64,000 nucleotides of DNA, from the NCBI GenBank assembly GCA_003612395.1, contig RAYQ01000006.1, positions 158,929-222,928 on the forward strand, written 5' to 3'. Numbering within the stretch: position 1 is the stretch's first letter; each line of letters opens with the position of its first letter. This stretch comes from Parablautia intestinalis. GTDB lineage: Bacteria > Bacillota > Clostridia > Lachnospirales > Lachnospiraceae. The notes beneath the pieces are model-generated. The model was not told where the DNA came from and made no database searches. It was given only the letters and a program-made list of their open reading frames with translations. Positions 33,238-41,340 of this stretch are shown one piece after another. A program made the translations under genes and the position numbers.

Positions 33238-34089
33238 ATGTCAGTAGCAAATTTTATCCCCACAATTTGGAGCGCCAGGCTTTTGGCACACCTTGACAAG
33301 GCACATGTGTATGCTGCCCTGGTAAACCGGGATTATGAAGGGGAGATCAAAAACTATGGTGATACCGTGAAAATCAATCAGATCGGGGATGTCACCATTA
33401 AGGACTACACGAAAGGGAAGGATATTGACGATCCGGAGGAGCTGAACGGCGATCAGAACACCCTCACCATTGATCAGGCGAAATATTTCAACTTTTCCAT
33501 TGATGATGTGGATGCCGCTCAGGTGAACCCTAAGCTCATGGATTCGGCCATGCAGCGCTCAGCATATGCCATGAACGATACAACGGATCTTTTCCTGGCA
33601 AACCTTTTGTATTTGGGAGCTGAGAACAATGGCACGAACCTGGGAACGGATGCAGCGCCGATTGTACCGGCCAAAGATAATGCCTATGATTACCTGGTGG
33701 ATCTTTCCACGGATTTGACAGAAAAGAACGTGCCCACGATTGGGAGATGGGCAGTTATTCCGGCATGGTATCACGGCCTTTTGCTGAAAGACAGCAGATT
33801 TGTGGGAAATGGTACAGATTACAACAAGGCTCTCATTGAAGGCGGTGAGATCGGTGTGGCAGCAGGCTTCAGAATTTGGCTCTCCAACAATGTGCCGAAT
33901 ACTGAGGGGGAGAAGTACAAGATCATTGCCGGAACCAATGCGGCAGGCTCTTATGCTGAGCAGATTCTCAAAACTGAGGCATACCGGCCTGAAAAGAGAT
34001 TCTCTGACGCTGTGAAGGGCCTGCATGTGTATGGTGCCAAGGTATTGCAGCCCAAGTGTATCTCTGTGTTGACAGCAAATAAGAACTAA
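33238..34089 (+). CDS. Major capsid protein
   Basis: The 283-residue protein begins SVANFIPTIWSARLLAHLDK and contains VNRDYEGEIKNYGDTVKINQ and FNFSIDDVDAAQVNPKLMDS, patterns of the P22-like/HK97-fold coat proteins of Firmicute phages. The C-terminal VKGLHVYGAKVLQPKCISVL is typical of the E-loop/A-domain end. Position after scaffold supports the call. RBS AGGAGGAAAG. Confidence 0.93.
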   Translation: MSVANFIPTIWSARLLAHLDKAHVYAALVNRDYEGEIKNYGDTVKINQIGDVTIKDYTKGKDIDDPEELNGDQNTLTIDQAKYFNFSIDDVDAAQVNPKLMDSAMQRSAYAMNDTTDLFLANLLYLGAENNGTNLGTDAAPIVPAKDNAYDYLVDLSTDLTEKNVPTIGRWAVIPAWYHGLLLKDSRFVGNGTDYNKALIEGGEIGVAAGFRIWLSNNVPNTEGEKYKIIAGTNAAGSYAEQILKTEAYRPEKRFSDAVKGLHVYGAKVLQPKCISVLTANKN

Positions 34090-34105
34090 GGAAGGAGGGC
34101 CAACA

Positions 34106-34591
34106 ATGTTCATCTATAACAAGAAAAACGGAAACATTCAGGAGTGCAATAATGCGGATGCCATTAAGGTATGCCGGAAAGATACGGATCATTATTTGGT
34201 GGCAGCAACCAGGGAGGAGCTTGAAGGGAAGGCGGCAAATAAGCCTCAGGAGGAGCCCAAAAAGCCGGAGGCGGGGGAAAATACCAAAGAACCCGAAAAA
34301 GCCGCTCCTGAGGGCGCTGAGAAGCTCACAGAGGGAAATGGAGAGCAGCAGGCAGCAGGAGGAAACGCTGAAGGCGGTGAGAAGCAGCAGGAAGGCAGCG
34401 GGAAACCGGAAGAGGGAGCCGGAGAAGAGAAAACTGGCAATGATCCTCTGAATGGTGCCGGTGATGAACGTCTTGCAGAGCTGAATGGGAAAAAGGTGGC
34501 TGAGCTGAGGGAGATTGCCAAAGGAATGGGGATCCAGGGGTATGCAAACATGAATAAGGATACCCTGGTGGCCATGATTATGAACCATTAA
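34106..34591 (+). CDS. Head-associated protein with Rho-N/SAP-like C-terminus
   Basis: The first ~30 residues are folded, then comes a long Glu/Pro/Gly/Ala-rich low-complexity stretch (about residues 45-120). The C-terminus LNGKKVAELREIAKGMGIQG plus NMNKDTLVAMI resembles the Rho N-terminal/SAP helix-extended-loop-helix fold. It may decorate capsid or bind packaged DNA. AGGAGGG precedes the ATG. Confidence 0.7.
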   Translation: MFIYNKKNGNIQECNNADAIKVCRKDTDHYLVAATREELEGKAANKPQEEPKKPEAGENTKEPEKAAPEGAEKLTEGNGEQQAAGGNAEGGEKQQEGSGKPEEGAGEEKTGNDPLNGAGDERLAELNGKKVAELREIAKGMGIQGYANMNKDTLVAMIMNH

Positions 34592-34606
34592 GCGGGAGGC
34601 GATACT

Positions 34607-34963
34607 GTGACAGATGTGGAAATGCTCAAAAAGATAACGGGAGAGGGGGATGAAGAGCTCCTCTCCCTTTTGCTGTCCATGGCAGAGGAAAAGGTGCTCT
34701 CCCTGGCAAACCGGAGAAAAATGATCTATCCACTGAAGCCTGCGGTGAGAGAATGGGCCACTGTGGCCTATAACCGTATGGGGATGCAGGGAGAAACAAG
34801 CCGGAGCGAAGGAGGGATCTCTTCAGCGTTTGCGGAGATTCCAAAAGATATTGAAACCGTGATTAAACGGTACAGATTAGGGAGGATCGGCGGCCATGCG
34901 TATGAGAAGGAGCCTAATGAAGAGTTACCACCTGAGGAGGAGGAAAACGGGGAAGGATCGTGA
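34607..34963 (+). CDS. Head-tail connector protein (Gp6-like)
   Basis: The helical pattern EMLKKITGEGDEELLSLLLS, the conserved SEGGISSAFAEIPKDIETVI and IKRYRLGRIGG match phage head-tail connector proteins that extend the portal. The start is GTG 34607. The C-terminal tail is acidic. It overlaps the next gene by 68 nt. Confidence 0.82.
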   Translation: MTDVEMLKKITGEGDEELLSLLLSMAEEKVLSLANRRKMIYPLKPAVREWATVAYNRMGMQGETSRSEGGISSAFAEIPKDIETVIKRYRLGRIGGHAYEKEPNEELPPEEEENGEGS

Positions 34964-35222
34964 AGGCGGCTCCATTGTGGAATATGAGGAAGCGGTGGAG
35001 ATCAAGGCAACCATATGGCCCGCAAGCGGCAGGGTGCAGGCTGAATTGTATGGAGAGAGGCTCACCTATATCAAAAATATGGAATATGGGGGAGCCGAGG
35101 CCATGCAGGAAGGCGATGGCATCTGTGTGTTTGTGGGGCCGGAGGCTCAGCCGGATTATAAAATCATTTCCATAAAACCGGAGTACAGCCCAAAGGTGAT
35201 GGAGTTGGAGAGGATAATATAA
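34896..35222 (+). CDS. Head closure / head-tail adaptor protein
   Basis: After a basic N-terminus (RRSLMKSYHLRRRKTGKDRE) the protein is beta-rich (VEIKATIWPASGRVQAELYG, DYKIISIKPEYSPK), consistent with a small beta-barrel head-closure protein. ATG 34896 has GGGAGG at good spacing; it starts within the connector gene. Assignment rests on fold pattern and position. Confidence 0.65.
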   Translation: MRMRRSLMKSYHLRRRKTGKDREGGSIVEYEEAVEIKATIWPASGRVQAELYGERLTYIKNMEYGGAEAMQEGDGICVFVGPEAQPDYKIISIKPEYSPKVMELERII

Positions 35223-35728
35223 TGGCAGTAAACGGTGTGCAGAGCTTAATGAGAAAATTTAATCAGTTGGGGAGCATGGAGCCCATTGTATACAAGTCTG
35301 TAAGGAAGCAAACCCTGGCAGTACAGCATGTGGCGGTGAAGCTGTGCCCGGTGTACTACCCTAAAGGCGATCCGATCCCTGGGGTATCCTCAGGAGAGCT
35401 CAGAAACAGTATATTTACGAAGGTAGAGCAGGATGCGGATGCAACTATTGGCTGTGTTTACACCACTAAAGCATATGCTCCCTATGTAGAATTTGGCACC
35501 GGGCCGGTGGGTGAGGCTAACCATGCAGGGATCTCTCCCAATGTTCCGGTGGCATACCGGCAGGATGGGTGGGTGTGGCAGGATAAAGAGGGCGGCTTCC
35601 ATTCCACGGAAGGGCAACCGGCTCAGCCGTTCATGTACCCTGCCCTGAAATCCATGGAAAAGCATGTGATAACGGCAATAGGAAACGATTTGCAGGCAGC
35701 AATGAGAGAGGTTGGTGGAAATCAATGA
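35222..35728 (+). CDS. HK97 gp10-like tail completion protein
   Basis: The pattern NQLGSMEPIVYKSVRKQTLA, SGELRNSIFTKVEQ and TTKAYAPYVEFGTGP is the HK97 gp10 family signature; gp10 forms the head-proximal tail connection. The C-terminal QPAQPFMYPALKSMEKHVI is also typical. Length 168 is normal. ATG overlaps the previous stop by one base. Confidence 0.88.
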   Translation: MAVNGVQSLMRKFNQLGSMEPIVYKSVRKQTLAVQHVAVKLCPVYYPKGDPIPGVSSGELRNSIFTKVEQDADATIGCVYTTKAYAPYVEFGTGPVGEANHAGISPNVPVAYRQDGWVWQDKEGGFHSTEGQPAQPFMYPALKSMEKHVITAIGNDLQAAMREVGGNQ

Positions 35729-36084
35729 TCAATGTGAAAGATCAGGTATATGGGGCAATTCAGGGTATTACAGAGAATGTGAGTGATACATACCCAAAGG
35801 AGTGGGCTGTGCTTCCTGCTATCCAGTACACTGAGGAGGATAATTCCGTGGTGGAATGGGTGGATAACAAGGAAAGCAAGGCCCATCTTCTCTATAAGGT
35901 GGATATTTGGAACAATGCAAGCACCTCAGAGGTAACTATGAAGGTGGATGCCGCCATATCTGCCCTGGGATTGAAGCGTATTGCGTGTGGTGATGTTGCG
36001 GATCCGTCCGGCCTGAAGCACAAGGTTATGCGGTATGAGGGCATTATTGATGTGGATACCGAAAGAGTATACAACAATTATTAA
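35725..36084 (+). CDS. Tail terminator-like protein
   Basis: A 119-residue protein of tail terminator/DUF3168-like layout: helix MINVKDQVYGAIQGITE, strands LPAIQYTEED and AHLLYKVDIWN, helix TMKVDAAISALGLKR, strands HKVMRYEGIIDVD. It overlaps gp10 by 4 nt and precedes the tail tube gene, as usual for this function. Confidence 0.75.
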   Translation: MINVKDQVYGAIQGITENVSDTYPKEWAVLPAIQYTEEDNSVVEWVDNKESKAHLLYKVDIWNNASTSEVTMKVDAAISALGLKRIACGDVADPSGLKHKVMRYEGIIDVDTERVYNNY

Positions 36085-36105
36085 AGCAAGGAGGTAAAGA
36101 GAAAC

Positions 36106-36519
36106 ATGTTAGCGAATGGTGCAACACTGGGATACAGAAAAAAAGGCTCCACTGAGGAGTATAAGAACCTTACCGGCCTGAAGGAGATCCCTGAATTGGG
36201 TGACGATCCGGAAAAAGTGGAAAATACTGGCCTGGCCGATAAGGTGAAACAGTATGAGTTTGGTATTGGGGATGCGGGTGATCTTACTTATAAATTCAAG
36301 TATGAGAACACTTCAGAAGATTCCCCGTACAGAGTAATGAGAAAAGCGGGAGCCACAAAGGAGGTGCTCTCTTTCTGTGAAGAGCTGCCCGATGGCACCC
36401 GGTACGAATATGACGCTCAGGTATCTGTAAAGAGATCGGGCGGCGGTGTGAATGGTGTAATGGAGTGGGATCTCAATATGGCCCTTCAGAGTGAGATTGT
36501 AACAACGGATCCGGCATAA
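36106..36519 (+). CDS. Major tail (tube) protein
   Basis: The beta-rich 137-residue protein (MLANGATLGYRKKGSTEEYK; GDAGDLTYKFKYENTSEDSP; YEYDAQVSVKRSGGG) fits siphophage tail tube proteins. The N-terminal 'GATLGYK' start is common in this group. AAGGAGGTAAAG precedes the ATG. Confidence 0.82.
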   Translation: MLANGATLGYRKKGSTEEYKNLTGLKEIPELGDDPEKVENTGLADKVKQYEFGIGDAGDLTYKFKYENTSEDSPYRVMRKAGATKEVLSFCEELPDGTRYEYDAQVSVKRSGGGVNGVMEWDLNMALQSEIVTTDPA

Positions 36520-36542
36520 AAAGCATATAGGAGGATAAGAAA

Positions 36543-37052
36543 ATGGGATTTTTTGGAAATAACAAGGATGAAGCAATGGCGGCAGCAGTAGAGGCGGCGA
36601 ATAAGGGAGAAGCAGAGGAAACCACAACGGAGCAGCAGGCAGCAGGAGCGGCAGAGGAGAGCAAAGTGATCGAAATGCCCAAAAGAAAGCCTTTTGCACT
36701 GTGGGAAGTAGGAGGGCAGAGCTATAAGCTGAAGCTGAAAACCTCTGCCATTGTGGATCTTGAAAGCAAGTATAAAACCAACTTAATGAATATCATGGGA
36801 TCCGGCCAGGGCGGTATGCCTGCTCTCTCTGTAATGTTGGATGTGGCCCATGCAGCAATGAAGGACTGGAACCACGGGATCACCAAAAACGGGGTGATGG
36901 ATATTTTCAACAGATACATTGAGGAGGGAGGCTCTCAGTTGTCATTTTACATGACAGTATACATGGAGATTTTCACAGTGAGCGGTTTTTTCTCTGTAAA
37001 CCTGAGCAATCAGATGGGGGAGGCCCTTCAGGAGGCACAGGAAACCATGTAA
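36543..37052 (+). CDS. Tail assembly chaperone, upstream product
   Basis: A 169-residue protein with a low-complexity N-terminus, then FALWEVGGQSYKLKLKTSAI, VDLESKYKTNLMNIMG and a helical end. This is the tail tape-measure chaperone position (gpG-like). A T TTT TTC sequence at 36986-36992 lies near the 3' end, and the -1 frame is open from there into the next gene, so a longer fusion product (gpGT-like) is likely. Confidence 0.8.
   Translation: MGFFGNNKDEAMAAAVEAANKGEAEETTTEQQAAGAAEESKVIEMPKRKPFALWEVGGQSYKLKLKTSAIVDLESKYKTNLMNIMGSGQGGMPALSVMLDVAHAAMKDWNHGITKNGVMDIFNRYIEEGGSQLSFYMTVYMEIFTVSGFFSVNLSNQMGEALQEAQETM
36986..36992 (+). promoter_or_regulatory. Candidate -1 programmed ribosomal frameshift site
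   Basis: TTTTTTC is in the correct phase for simultaneous slippage (T TTT TTC) in the upstream chaperone gene. The -1 frame has no stop from here to 37570, joining the two chaperone genes. Such frameshifts are conserved between tail chaperone genes of long-tailed phages. Confidence 0.6.
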
Positions 37053-37081
37053 AAGAGCCTGAATCAGTATCAGAGGCAATA

Positions 37082-37570
37082 ATGGGGCTGTATCCGGTAT
37101 TTTTAGATGCCGGGTATGGCCCTGAATATTTTTGGGAGCTGAGTTTTGGAGAGGTGAGCGATCTCCTGGAAAGCTATGCCAGGAGGAAAGAGCACGAACA
37201 GAAGAAACGGGAGGCAGAACTGAAGGATCAGATCATGCTCCTCTTCAACCAGGCCCTTCAGATCGGCAATGTGGTTGGGAGGCTCATGGATAACAAGGTG
37301 GCCATCCGGCTCCCGAAAGAGTATTACCCGGAATTATTTGGAAATGAGGAGGAAAAGACAAATTTCACCGAGCAGGAAGATGCAGGGGATAAGCGCAAAC
37401 TGAGCCCGGAAATGGAGTTACACAAGGCAAGAATGGATGACTTTATCTTCAGGCACAACATGGCCATGAGGGAACGATTGGCCAGGGAGCGAGGTGAAGA
37501 GAACAGTGGAAGGAATGACACTGGAACGGCTGCAAGTGATCATAGAGGCACAGACACGGGCATACTATGA
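37082..37570 (+). CDS. Tail assembly chaperone, downstream part
   Basis: The frame reads MGLYPVFLDAGYGPEYFWEL then SFGEVSDLLESYARRKEHEQ, a pattern common for the second chaperone (gpT-like). An AGAGG precedes ATG 37082, but the frame is open upstream (HVKEPESVSEAIMGLYPV), consistent with expression mainly by frameshift from the preceding gene. It overlaps the tape measure start by 77 nt. Confidence 0.75.
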   Translation: MGLYPVFLDAGYGPEYFWELSFGEVSDLLESYARRKEHEQKKREAELKDQIMLLFNQALQIGNVVGRLMDNKVAIRLPKEYYPELFGNEEEKTNFTEQEDAGDKRKLSPEMELHKARMDDFIFRHNMAMRERLARERGEENSGRNDTGTAASDHRGTDTGIL

Positions 37571-40500
37571 GGAGCTGCAAAAAGTACAGCAGCAGACCAA
37601 AAAAGCAACCAGTGCAGTTGAAAGACAAACAGAAAAAATAAAGAGTGCATTTGGCAAGATTGGGAAGGCGGTGGCCGTTGCTTTTTCTGTAACGGCACTG
37701 ATCAGTTTTGGAAAGAGCTGCATTGAGTTGGGCTCTGCCCTTGCAGAGGTGCAGAACGTGGTGGATGTCACGTTTGGGGCCATGTCTGAAACAATCAACC
37801 ATTTTGCCAGGGATGCACTTGAACAATTTGGCCTATCTGAAACAAGCGCAAAGAAGTACACCTCAACATTAGGGGCGATGCTGAAATCCATGGGAATAGC
37901 CACAAACCAGGCGGCTGAAATGTCTATGGAAATGGCGGGGCTTGCGGCAGATATGGCCTCTTTTTATAACCTGGAAAATGATGCGGCATTTGAGAAGATC
38001 CGGGCCGGAATATCAGGAGAAACCGAACCGCTGAAGCAGTTGGGGATCAATATGTCCGTGGCCAATATGGAGGCATACGCACTCAGCCAGGGAATAACAA
38101 AGGCTTATAATGCAATGTCACAGCAGGAGCAGGCGATCCTCAGGTACAACTATCTGTTATCAGTGACAAAGGACGCACAAGGCGATTTTGCCCGCACTTC
38201 AGATGGGTGGGCTAACCAGGTGCGGGTGCTTACTGAGAGATTTAATGCTTTAAAGGCGGCCATTGGGCAGGGCCTTATTGCTGTATTAACACCGGTGATC
38301 CGGGTGCTCAATCAGCTACTTGCAAAGATTTTGACCGTAACCGATGCCTTCAGCAATTTCATTTCAAAGATCACCGGAAAGAACACAAAAACCACAACCT
38401 CAGTGAATGAAATGGGAGGGGCCCTAGATTCTGCAACGGATTCAGCCGGGAGCCTCTCAGGGGCCACGGATAAGGCGGGGAAATCAGCGAAGAAAGCGGA
38501 GGAGGCTTTTCATGGCCTGGCTTCCTTTGATGAAATTCATAGCCTGACGAAGGCGGCAGAGGATAGTGGGAGCGGCGGATCCGGAGGCGGCGGTGGCGGC
38601 GCTTCAGGAGGAGCTCTCTCTGAGAACATAGTGGATGCAGCAGACGAAGCGGATGCAACGCTTAACCCGGTACTGGAAAAGATTTGGAACCGGCTGAAGG
38701 AGCTTGCTGAGCTTTTTAAGAAGGGATTTAAGGCAGGCCTGGGGGATGTAACCCTGGAACCTCTGAAGCAGGCTATTGAGGGCATTAAGAAGAGCCTGAA
38801 AGAGATTTGGACGGATCCCGCCGTATTGCAGGCAGCCAATAACTTCCTGAATACATGGGCCTACTCTTTAGGGCAGCAGGCAGGAGCGGCGGCAAGCATA
38901 GGGATCACGATAGCCACAAACCTATTAGGCGGCCTGAATAAGTACCTGGATCAGAACAAAGAGCGGATCAAGCGGCATATAGTGAGCATGTTTGATATAA
39001 GCTCAGAGATCGTGAAGATTCAGGGGGATTTTGCCCAGGCGGCGGCCAATATCTTCTCTGTATTTGGAGGAGAGAACGGGCAGCAGGTAACGGCTAACAT
39101 TATAGGCATTTTTGCCAATGCGGCCATGGGGGCAGCAGAGATCGGTGCGAAGCTGTACCGGGATATAACGGACATTATCACAAGGCCCTTCATAGATAAC
39201 CAGGATAAATTTAAAACGGCCCTGGATGGCACGTTGGGAGTGCGGAGCGGATTTTTAGGGAATATCAAGCAAGTGGTGGATGACACTTTCAGCAAGGCTA
39301 ATGAGGTGTATGATCAACATTTGGCTCCCATGTTCAGCTCACTGGCAGCAGGGCTCAGCAGCATAACCGGGAAACTACTGGATGCCTATAACTCATATAT
39401 ATTACCGGTATTGGAAGGCCTTCAGGCGAAGGTGAAGCCGCTAATTGATGAACACATACAGCCCGCAATCAATAAGGGCCTGGAACTGATCGGAAAGATA
39501 GCGGATGCAATAAAAGATATTTGGGAGCAGACGCTTCAGCCATTCATAGAGTGGTTTATTGCCACGGTGGCCCCGTACATAGCGGCGGCCCTGAATACAG
39601 TGGGCAGCATATTCTTGAAGGTGGCCGGAGTGGTTGCTGATGTGATCGGAAATATTTTTGACGCATTGGGCGGCCTGATCGATTTTATAGCCGGAGTGTT
39701 TACCGGTGACTGGCAGAGGGCATGGGAAGGGATTAAAACCTTTTTCTCTGCAATATGGGATGCCATAAAGAATATAGTGAGCGCTGTGTGGAGTGCGATC
39801 AAGGCCATTATTTCAACGGCCCTGGGAGTTATCTCTTCAGTTATCAGTGCGGAGCTGAATACAATCAAGACGATTTTTCAGACCATTTGGGAGGCGATCA
39901 AAACTCTCATAAATACAGTGTGGAATGCAATCAAAAGCATAATAAGCACCACGATCAATGCGATAAGCACGATCATAAGCACTGTACTGAATGCGATAAA
40001 AACAACCTTCAGCACGATTTTTGAGAGCATAAAGAACACGGTAACAACGATCTTCAATGCAATCAAGACCTTCATAACCACAACCATAAACACGATCAGC
40101 ACCACGATCAGCACTGTGCTGAATATAATCAAGACCACTTTCAGCACGATACTGGAAAGCATTAAGAATACCGTTACAACCGTATTCAATGCGATCAAGA
40201 GCACGATCACCACAATTATAAATGCTGTGAGCACCACGATCAGCACCGTGCTGAATAGTATCAAGACCACGTTTAGCACAATACTGGAAAGCATAAAAAC
40301 AACCGTAAACACCATTTTCAATGCCATTAAGAGCACGATCACCACGATAATGGGAACGATTCAGAGCGGCATAAGCACGGCCCTGAGCAGTATCAAAACA
40401 ACGTGGAGCAATATGTGGGAGAGCATGAAAACAACCGTGGTAAATATCTTCAATGGGATTTGGAGCTCTATAAAAGGGGTGATAAATTCCATAATTGGAG

Positions 40501-40940
40501 GAGTTGAGAAGATGGCCAACGGTGTGATCAACGGCATAAACGGAATGATCCGGGCGCTGAATAACCTGAGCTTTGATGTGCCGGATTGGGTGCCGGAGAT
40601 AGGCGGCAAAACATTTGGCTTTAATATCTCCACAATAGGCAATATATCCATTCCAAGACTTGCAAAGGGCGGTGTGGTAGATCAGGCCACTCTTGCAATG
40701 GTAGGAGAAGCCGGGCAGGAGGCGGTTGTGCCTCTTGAAAATAACACCGGTTGGATGGATAAGGTGGCGGCCCGAATTGGGGAAATTATCTCCATGAATC
40801 TGAGGGCTATCATTGGAGAAATGGATGCCGGTGAGGAATGGCAGACTATCCACACAACGGTATTGCTTGACAGTAAAACACTGGTGGAACAAACAGACAA
40901 ATACAGACGGAGAAAAGGCTATCAGATGGCCAACGCATAA
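37494..40940 (+). CDS. Tail tape measure protein
   Basis: The longest prophage gene (1148 residues) sets tail length and helps DNA entry. The N-terminal coiled coil and the SAFGKIGKAVAVAFSVTALI region, the TMP core (YTSTLGAMLKSMGIATNQAA, FARTSDGWANQVRVLTERFN) and a Gly-rich spacer (~360-375) are present. From about residue 790 to 965 it is built from 11-residue units of the form N-A-I-K-x-T-F/I-x-T-I/V-x, including three exact-length 44-residue super-repeats. The C-terminus has the LAKGGVVDQATLAMVGEAGQ motif common to tape measures. GTG 37494 or ATG 37515 may be the start. Confidence 0.95.
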   Translation: MKRTVEGMTLERLQVIIEAQTRAYYEELQKVQQQTKKATSAVERQTEKIKSAFGKIGKAVAVAFSVTALISFGKSCIELGSALAEVQNVVDVTFGAMSETINHFARDALEQFGLSETSAKKYTSTLGAMLKSMGIATNQAAEMSMEMAGLAADMASFYNLENDAAFEKIRAGISGETEPLKQLGINMSVANMEAYALSQGITKAYNAMSQQEQAILRYNYLLSVTKDAQGDFARTSDGWANQVRVLTERFNALKAAIGQGLIAVLTPVIRVLNQLLAKILTVTDAFSNFISKITGKNTKTTTSVNEMGGALDSATDSAGSLSGATDKAGKSAKKAEEAFHGLASFDEIHSLTKAAEDSGSGGSGGGGGGASGGALSENIVDAADEADATLNPVLEKIWNRLKELAELFKKGFKAGLGDVTLEPLKQAIEGIKKSLKEIWTDPAVLQAANNFLNTWAYSLGQQAGAAASIGITIATNLLGGLNKYLDQNKERIKRHIVSMFDISSEIVKIQGDFAQAAANIFSVFGGENGQQVTANIIGIFANAAMGAAEIGAKLYRDITDIITRPFIDNQDKFKTALDGTLGVRSGFLGNIKQVVDDTFSKANEVYDQHLAPMFSSLAAGLSSITGKLLDAYNSYILPVLEGLQAKVKPLIDEHIQPAINKGLELIGKIADAIKDIWEQTLQPFIEWFIATVAPYIAAALNTVGSIFLKVAGVVADVIGNIFDALGGLIDFIAGVFTGDWQRAWEGIKTFFSAIWDAIKNIVSAVWSAIKAIISTALGVISSVISAELNTIKTIFQTIWEAIKTLINTVWNAIKSIISTTINAISTIISTVLNAIKTTFSTIFESIKNTVTTIFNAIKTFITTTINTISTTISTVLNIIKTTFSTILESIKNTVTTVFNAIKSTITTIINAVSTTISTVLNSIKTTFSTILESIKTTVNTIFNAIKSTITTIMGTIQSGISTALSSIKTTWSNMWESMKTTVVNIFNGIWSSIKGVINSIIGGVEKMANGVINGINGMIRALNNLSFDVPDWVPEIGGKTFGFNISTIGNISIPRLAKGGVVDQATLAMVGEAGQEAVVPLENNTGWMDKVAARIGEIISMNLRAIIGEMDAGEEWQTIHTTVLLDSKTLVEQTDKYRRRKGYQMANA
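39850..40385 (+). repeat. 132-bp repeats inside the tape measure gene
   Basis: Super-repeats start at 39990, 40122 and 40254 (each 132 bp, made of four 33-bp units), preceded by more diverged 33-bp units from about 39850. Copies are similar enough to recombine, which would change tail length in 44-residue steps. Confidence 0.8.
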
Positions 40941-40958
40941 GGAGGGGAGAGAGAACGC

Positions 40959-41330
40959 ATGGCGGCAAAATATCATAATATTCTGATTGTGGGCGGGGTA
41001 TCTCTCCCCGATCCCTCTCAGATGACCATATCCGACTATGATATATCGGAGAGTGAGAGAAATGCCAACGGGAAAATGGTATCTCAGATCATACGGGAGG
41101 ACGTGCATAAAATTGAGTGTAAGTGGTTCGTACTCAGGCCGGATGAATACATGGTGATAAGGCAGGCAATAAAGAAAAAGTTTGGGCTGAGCGTGAATTT
41201 TTTCATACCGGATCAAAATGCCGGAGGAAGCCTGGAAATGTATGCCGGTGACAGAAGCACACCAATTTACACTTATGAGGAGGGGAGGCCGGTATATAAA
41301 GATGTTACTTTGAATTTTATTGAAATGTAG
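40959..41330 (+). CDS. DUF6711-like tail protein
   Basis: The 123-residue protein (ILIVGGVSLPDPSQMTISDY, NGKMVSQIIREDVHKIECKW, YKDVTLNFIEM) matches small baseplate proteins of the DUF6711 type that follow the tape measure gene, probably a distal-tail hub component. AGGAGGGGAG precedes ATG 40959. Confidence 0.75.
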   Translation: MAAKYHNILIVGGVSLPDPSQMTISDYDISESERNANGKMVSQIIREDVHKIECKWFVLRPDEYMVIRQAIKKKFGLSVNFFIPDQNAGGSLEMYAGDRSTPIYTYEEGRPVYKDVTLNFIEM

Positions 41331-41340
41331 GTGATACAGT

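Noticed and set aside
34960..35175. 71-codon Arg/Trp-rich frame
   Set aside because: It overlaps the head-closure gene in another frame, has shadow-like composition, and the 34896 frame has the strong RBS.
39850..40385. Regular repeats considered as a CRISPR array
   Set aside because: The repeats are in-frame 33/132-bp coding units without unique spacers, inside the tape measure gene; no cas genes are present.
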